Both the position numbers and the translations under genes were made by a program. A stretch of DNA of 64,000 bases, taken from positions 62,001 through 126,000 of the forward strand of contig DATBHX010000063.1 of NCBI GenBank assembly GCA_036557225.1, in the 5' to 3' direction. Source of the stretch: Angelobacter sp036557225. Lineage in GTDB: Bacteria; Acidobacteriota; Terriglobia; Terriglobales; Acidobacteriaceae. Each line of letters opens with the position of its first letter. Position 1 is the first letter of the stretch. This document shows positions 60,950-64,000 of the stretch, piece after piece. The notes below the pieces were generated by a model that worked only from the letters and a program-made list of their open reading frames with translations, was not told the DNA's origin and did no database searches.

Positions 60950-61900
60950 ATGACCTGCGCCAGATGTCAGCACTCCACCGTTAAGAAGTTTGGCCGCTAC
61001 GGGCGTCACAGAGTCCAGCGTTACCGCTGTACGAACTGCTCTGCAACTTTCTCTGACCCCAAGCCCGTTAGCTCTCTCGGCACAATGCGTACCTCTGAAG
61101 AAAATGCCATTCGTGCTATTCAATGCCTCATTGAAGGCTGCTCTATTCGTTCCACGGAACGTATGACCGGGCTGCACCGCGACACCATCATGCAGTTGCT
61201 TGTCCTGGCCGGTGAACGCGCAGCCAGACTGCTCGATTCCAGAATGCGCTACCTCGTTTGCAACTACATCCAGTGCGATGAAATCTGGACCTTCTGCTTC
61301 AAGAAGCAGCGGAGAGTCCGCAAAGACGACCCGGCAGAGTTTGGCGATCAGTGGGTTTTCGTTGCGATGGATGCGGAGACGAAGCTGATTCCTTCGTTTG
61401 TTATCGGCAAACGTAATGCGAGGACCACCAAGGATTTTGTTTGTGACTTGATGCTGAGACTCGACAATCGCCCTCAGATCACGACGGACGGGTTCCGGTT
61501 TTACACCACGGAGATTCCGCGTTTTTTTGGATCTAACATTGACTTCGCTCAGCTCGTGAAGCTGTACGGAGATTATGGGCAGCACGATCACGCTGCAAAA
61601 TACTCCCCAAGCCCAATCCTCGAGACGATATCCAAGGTGCGATCTGGAGAGCCGGACGAAGATCACATCAGCACGTCTTACGTGGAGCGGCAGAACTTGA
61701 CCATGAGAATGCAGATGCGCAGGCTGACGCGCCTCACGAACGCATTCTCCAAAAAGCTCGATAATCTGAAAGCTGCGATTGCTTTGCATTTTGCCTTTTA
61801 CAATTTCTGCCGCGTACACAAGAGTCTGAGAGTCACGCCTGCCATGCAGGCGGGGCTTACAGATCACGTTTGGAGTGTTGCTGAGTTGCTGAAGGGTTGA
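60950..61900 (+). mobile_element. IS1-like DDE transposase, single ORF
   Basis: A 316-aa transposase-like protein in one frame. The N-terminal zinc ribbon has CARCQH and YRCTNCSATF, then a helix-turn-helix (SIRSTERMTGLHRDTIMQLL). The catalytic triad is seen as CDEIWTF, TTDGFRFYTTE and SYVERQNLTMRM. IS1 itself splits this into two frames joined by frameshift; here they are fused, as in many single-copy IS1-like genes of environmental bacteria. I could not find terminal inverted repeats around it, so it may be a resident gene. An imperfect hairpin (GGCTTTTTCCC with GGGGAAAAGCC) covers the ribosome-binding site. Confidence 0.85.
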
Positions 61901-61903
61901 CGC

Positions 61904-61937
61904 TATAATTTCTCTCAATTACGGAAGGAGTAAAAAA
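61904..61937 (+). promoter_or_regulatory. -10 box and ribosome-binding site of the 86-aa gene
   Basis: TATAAT at 61904 is followed by AAGGAG about seven bases before ATG 61938. No clear -35 is seen; it would lie inside the end of the transposase gene. Confidence 0.55.
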
Positions 61938-62198
61938 ATGTCGAGATCACCCATTGGTCGTGGATTCTTGAGTCTTTCTGTAAACGATTTCAGGGACTAT
62001 TCGCCGAGTGAGATCGTGCCAAGGTCTGGCATCTACGATGTCATCCACCTACAACCGCATTCAGTATCAGACCACCATCAAGTGACCTGCGTAAAAGGAG
62101 AGAAGTTTCCACCATGCCGAGATTGTAAAGGTGGAGTTAAATTCAAGCTGGCTGTGGCCGCATACCATCTGAGTGAACATCCGCATCTTTCACGCTAA
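61938..62198 (+). CDS. small cysteine-containing protein, YjzC-like
   Basis: An 86-aa protein with an excellent ribosome-binding site. The core reads YSPSEIVPRSGIYDVIHLQP, then HHQVTCVKGEKFPPCRDCKG and VKFKLAVAAYHLSEHPHL. The 'SGIY-x-V-H ... GE-x-FPPC-x-x-C' form recurs in small stand-alone domains across bacteria, perhaps zinc binding through Cys and His, with no known role. Its 3' end overlaps that of the convergent gene at 62143 by 56 bp. Confidence 0.65.
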   Translation: MSRSPIGRGFLSLSVNDFRDYSPSEIVPRSGIYDVIHLQPHSVSDHHQVTCVKGEKFPPCRDCKGGVKFKLAVAAYHLSEHPHLSR

Positions 62199-62319
62199 CC
62201 CGAATCGTGAAGAGCGGACCTTTCCTGCCAGTTTCAATCAGCGTTGGCGTTGGCGAGTCTATCTGCGCCTTGAATAGTTCGACGATTGGCCCAACCGAAT
62301 CTGCCTCCAGGTAGAACAT
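62143..62319 (-). CDS. 58-aa protein, unknown
   Basis: From ATG 62319 (AAGGGAG five bases upstream): FYLEADSVGPIVELFKAQID, then SPTPTLIETGRKGPLFTIRV and a polar end. The residues look like a beta-alpha-beta unit. No family is recognised. It overlaps the convergent 86-aa gene, which is unusual, but the ribosome-binding site and codon use support it. Confidence 0.5.
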   Translation of the reverse strand: MFYLEADSVGPIVELFKAQIDSPTPTLIETGRKGPLFTIRVSVKDADVHSDGMRPQPA

Positions 62320-62340
62320 TTTTACTCCCTTCAACAACAA

Positions 62341-62360
62341 CCCCCGCCTTTCAGCGGGGG
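62341..62360 (-). terminator. GC-rich hairpin at the end of the 70-aa gene
   Basis: CCCCCGC-CTTTCA-GCGGGGG is a perfect 7-bp stem overlapping the stop codon at 62351. The minus-strand continuation TTGTTGTTG is only partly T-rich, so it may attenuate rather than end transcription into the 58-aa gene. Confidence 0.55.
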
Positions 62361-62563
62361 AGTTCGTTTGTAATTTCTTTCTCTATTTTGTCCGTTAATC
62401 GTTTTAGCTCTCTGAGGTATTCGGGACTGAGAATTTTCAGAGTAGCCAACTCTTCCAGTCTCATGACCACGAGACGCAAGGAACCATTCAGCAATACAAC
62501 GAGCCGATACAGCCCCTCGCCTTCGCGGCTGGTAAACTTCTCTGTAGCCAAGATCGCCTCCAA
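62351..62563 (-). CDS. 70-aa helical protein, unknown
   Basis: A 70-aa protein: MEAILATEKFTSREGEGLYR, LVVLLNGSLRLVVMRLEELA, and an amphipathic charged helix to the end. Balanced amino-acid use supports a real gene; no family is recognised. It precedes the 58-aa gene on the same strand. Confidence 0.5.
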   Translation of the reverse strand: MEAILATEKFTSREGEGLYRLVVLLNGSLRLVVMRLEELATLKILSPEYLRELKRLTDKIEKEITNELPR

Positions 62564-62714
62564 TACAGGTGATTGCGGTTAGGGCTGCGGACGTGTTGAC
62601 CACACGACGCGGCCCGACTCACTTGTAGGAGACTTTCAAATCAGAAGCAATGGGAAAGCGAAAGCAACACGCTAAACGGACACTACCAAACTTCGTGAGC
62701 GAGAGCAAAGAACG

Positions 62715-63395
62715 TTGATCCAACCTCTCTACCTTCTGGCCGATAGCCAGTTGCTTTTCCGGCAGGGCGAGGGCGGTTTGCCGGAAAGAATGAGCCGGAG
62801 TCTCCCATCCGGCGCAAAGGCGGCGTACATCGGCGCTTCCAACCAGGATCGCGTGGAGTTTTATGAGCTGTTTATGGCAGCCATGAAGATCTTGGGCATT
62901 ACCGATTGCCGCATGATTCCGGCGCAGCCCATGCAGGAAGACGAGACTTTCCTGGAGAGGGCGAACTTGATCCTGCTTGCCGGAGGCAGCGTCGAACTCG
63001 GCTGGCGAGTCTTCGAGAATAACGGGCTCAAGGAGCGTATCGCAAAGAAGCGAGTCGATGGCTGTACCCTAATCGGCGTTTCTGCCGGTGCGGTGCAAAT
63101 GGGTCTGGGTATACTCACTGAAGATGCTCAGCCAAAGAAGCTGGATTTGTTCCGCTTTGCACCGTTCTATATCGGGGCGCACGACGAGAAAAATCATTGG
63201 TGGGATTTGCGGACCCTGGTGAGCCTGTCGCCATCCGGTGCCCGAGGCATCGGCATACCGGCAGGTGGAGGAGCTGTCTACTGGCCCGACGGAACGCTCG
63301 AACCGATTCGCCGGCCGTTAACCGAGCTCATCAAGGAAGGTGATCAGTTGATTGAGCATCTGCTGGCGCCTTCCGCAAGCCCAGCGGACATTTGA
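62715..63395 (+). CDS. S51-family (cyanophycinase/dipeptidase E-like) peptidase
   Basis: A 226-aa protein starting at TTG 62715 (GAGAG upstream). The S51/class-I-glutaminase-like fold shows LILLAGGSVELGWRVF, the nucleophile elbow with the active Ser in LIGVSAGAVQMG, then FRFAPFYIGAHDE where the catalytic His lies, and GIGIPAGGGAVYWPDG. Members hydrolyse cyanophycin or alpha-aspartyl peptides. No cyanophycin synthetase gene is in the window, so the dipeptidase-like role is more likely. Confidence 0.8.
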   Translation: MIQPLYLLADSQLLFRQGEGGLPERMSRSLPSGAKAAYIGASNQDRVEFYELFMAAMKILGITDCRMIPAQPMQEDETFLERANLILLAGGSVELGWRVFENNGLKERIAKKRVDGCTLIGVSAGAVQMGLGILTEDAQPKKLDLFRFAPFYIGAHDEKNHWWDLRTLVSLSPSGARGIGIPAGGGAVYWPDGTLEPIRRPLTELIKEGDQLIEHLLAPSASPADI

Positions 63396-63507
63396 GTCTC
63401 TGTCCCTTGGCTACTATGTTTAGGCGGTTGAATGCGCCTATTTTTTCAGACACTTTCCTTGAAAGCGGTAGAATCTCCATAAGGGATCCAGGTGTCTAAT
63501 TAAAGTG

Positions 63508-64000
63508 ATGTTTTCTGCCTCTTTTAGCAGCATCAGCAGATGCTTGATTGTGCTGGCCATGATGGCAGGCACGGCGCTTGGCCAGGCCAAGCCAGCCGCA
63601 GCGATCCTTCCGTCGAGTTTCAGTGGCTGGCGGCTGGAAGCGCAAACCGTGAAAAGCGGCTCAGATCCGGCCGCCGTCGATCCATCTGACTTTCCCGTCT
63701 TGAAAGAGTACGGCTTTGCCGATTCGGAGACGGCGACCTACCGTCACAATGGTCGAGAGATAGAGATCAAAGCCGCGCGTTTCAACGATGCCAGCGGCGC
63801 GTTCGGTGCGTTTACGTATTACGTCCAGTCGCAGATGCGCGTGGAGACCATCGGCGATGCCGGAGCTTCTAACAACTCACGCATTCTGTTTTACAAAGGC
63901 AACATTCTGGTCGACGTGACCCTGCCGCAGGAAACGGCGGCGCCGGCCGCCGAGCTGCACTCTCTGGCGGAAGCGCTGCCGCGTCCCAAGGGCAACCTGG
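63508..64000 (+). CDS. DUF6599-like exported protein, 3' end outside the window
   Basis: ATG 63508 opens a frame that runs off the right edge; 164 residues are visible. A signal peptide (SRCLIVLAMMAGTALGQA) is followed by ILPSSFSGWRLEAQTVKSG, VLKEYGFADSETATYRHNGR, FNDASGAFGAFTYYVQSQMR and NSRILFYKGNILVDVTLPQ. This is the pattern of DUF6599-type proteins, frequent in Acidobacteriota and of unknown function. Confidence 0.75.
   Translation, partial: MFSASFSSISRCLIVLAMMAGTALGQAKPAAAILPSSFSGWRLEAQTVKSGSDPAAVDPSDFPVLKEYGFADSETATYRHNGREIEIKAARFNDASGAFGAFTYYVQSQMRVETIGDAGASNNSRILFYKGNILVDVTLPQETAAPAAELHSLAEALPRPKGNL

Overview
The window looks like a chromosomal contig from an Acidobacteriota member (Terriglobia/Koribacter-like); GC looks moderately high but was not computed. 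Support for the assignment: a PadR regulator paired with an orphan MacB-type permease that has the N-terminal extension typical of acidobacterial 'ADOP' permeases, a DUF4252 operon behind an ECF sigma factor, a lipase-maturation-factor-like membrane protein, a YpdA-type reductase, and many degenerate intergenic repeats. The taxonomy is inference; no rRNA is present.

Layout. 1-1.3 kb: 3' end of a DUF3592-like gene, a 30-aa membrane micropeptide, a degenerate minisatellite, a terminator and two copies of a ~95-nt dispersed element. 1.3-11.6 kb: a long minus-strand housekeeping block (pgpA, an NHL-repeat protein, cinA, thpR, plsY, gpsA, an HD-GYP sensor, ftsY, ribD, ribE) covering phospholipid synthesis, SRP targeting, riboflavin synthesis and c-di-GMP turnover; two of its gaps carry inverted arrays of a 7-bp repeat. 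11.7-20 kb: padR and ADOP permease, yacG, rimO with an unusual insert and a duplicated tail, a Cu/Zn superoxide dismutase, a secreted protein, and the lipase-maturation-factor-like protein.

20.1-27.1 kb is accessory DNA bounded by inverted copies of a ~20-bp repeat. It holds a nucleotidyltransferase-domain protein, an overlapping HicB/HicA-like pair, two DUF6941-like beta-sandwich proteins, two small membrane proteins, a phage tail tape-measure fragment joined to the 3' end of an opposing gene, an excisionase-like helix-turn-helix protein and a lipoprotein.

27.2-59.8 kb is mostly ordinary chromosome: a TgpA-type transglutaminase, the SRP RNA, fabH, aspA, an RraB-like protein, a TPR protein, metC, ypdA, two tandem beta-barrel proteins, tRNA-Lys, ribosomal protein S1, lipid and amino-acid enzymes, an ECF-sigma/DUF4252 operon, a PLP decarboxylase, a Spy-like chaperone divergent from a CpxRA-like two-component system, an M23 peptidase, a BrkB-family protein, a 36-aa membrane micropeptide and ispG. 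59.8-62.6 kb is a second accessory patch: a divergent gene pair whose start codons lie in one inverted repeat, a single-ORF IS1-like transposase and three tiny genes. The window ends with an S51-type peptidase and the 5' part of a DUF6599-like exported protein.

The least explained material is repetitive DNA: the 7-bp arrays at matching gene junctions, the ~95-nt two-part element (six full or partial copies, all in the same orientation), and the ~20-bp repeat that brackets the 20-27 kb island.
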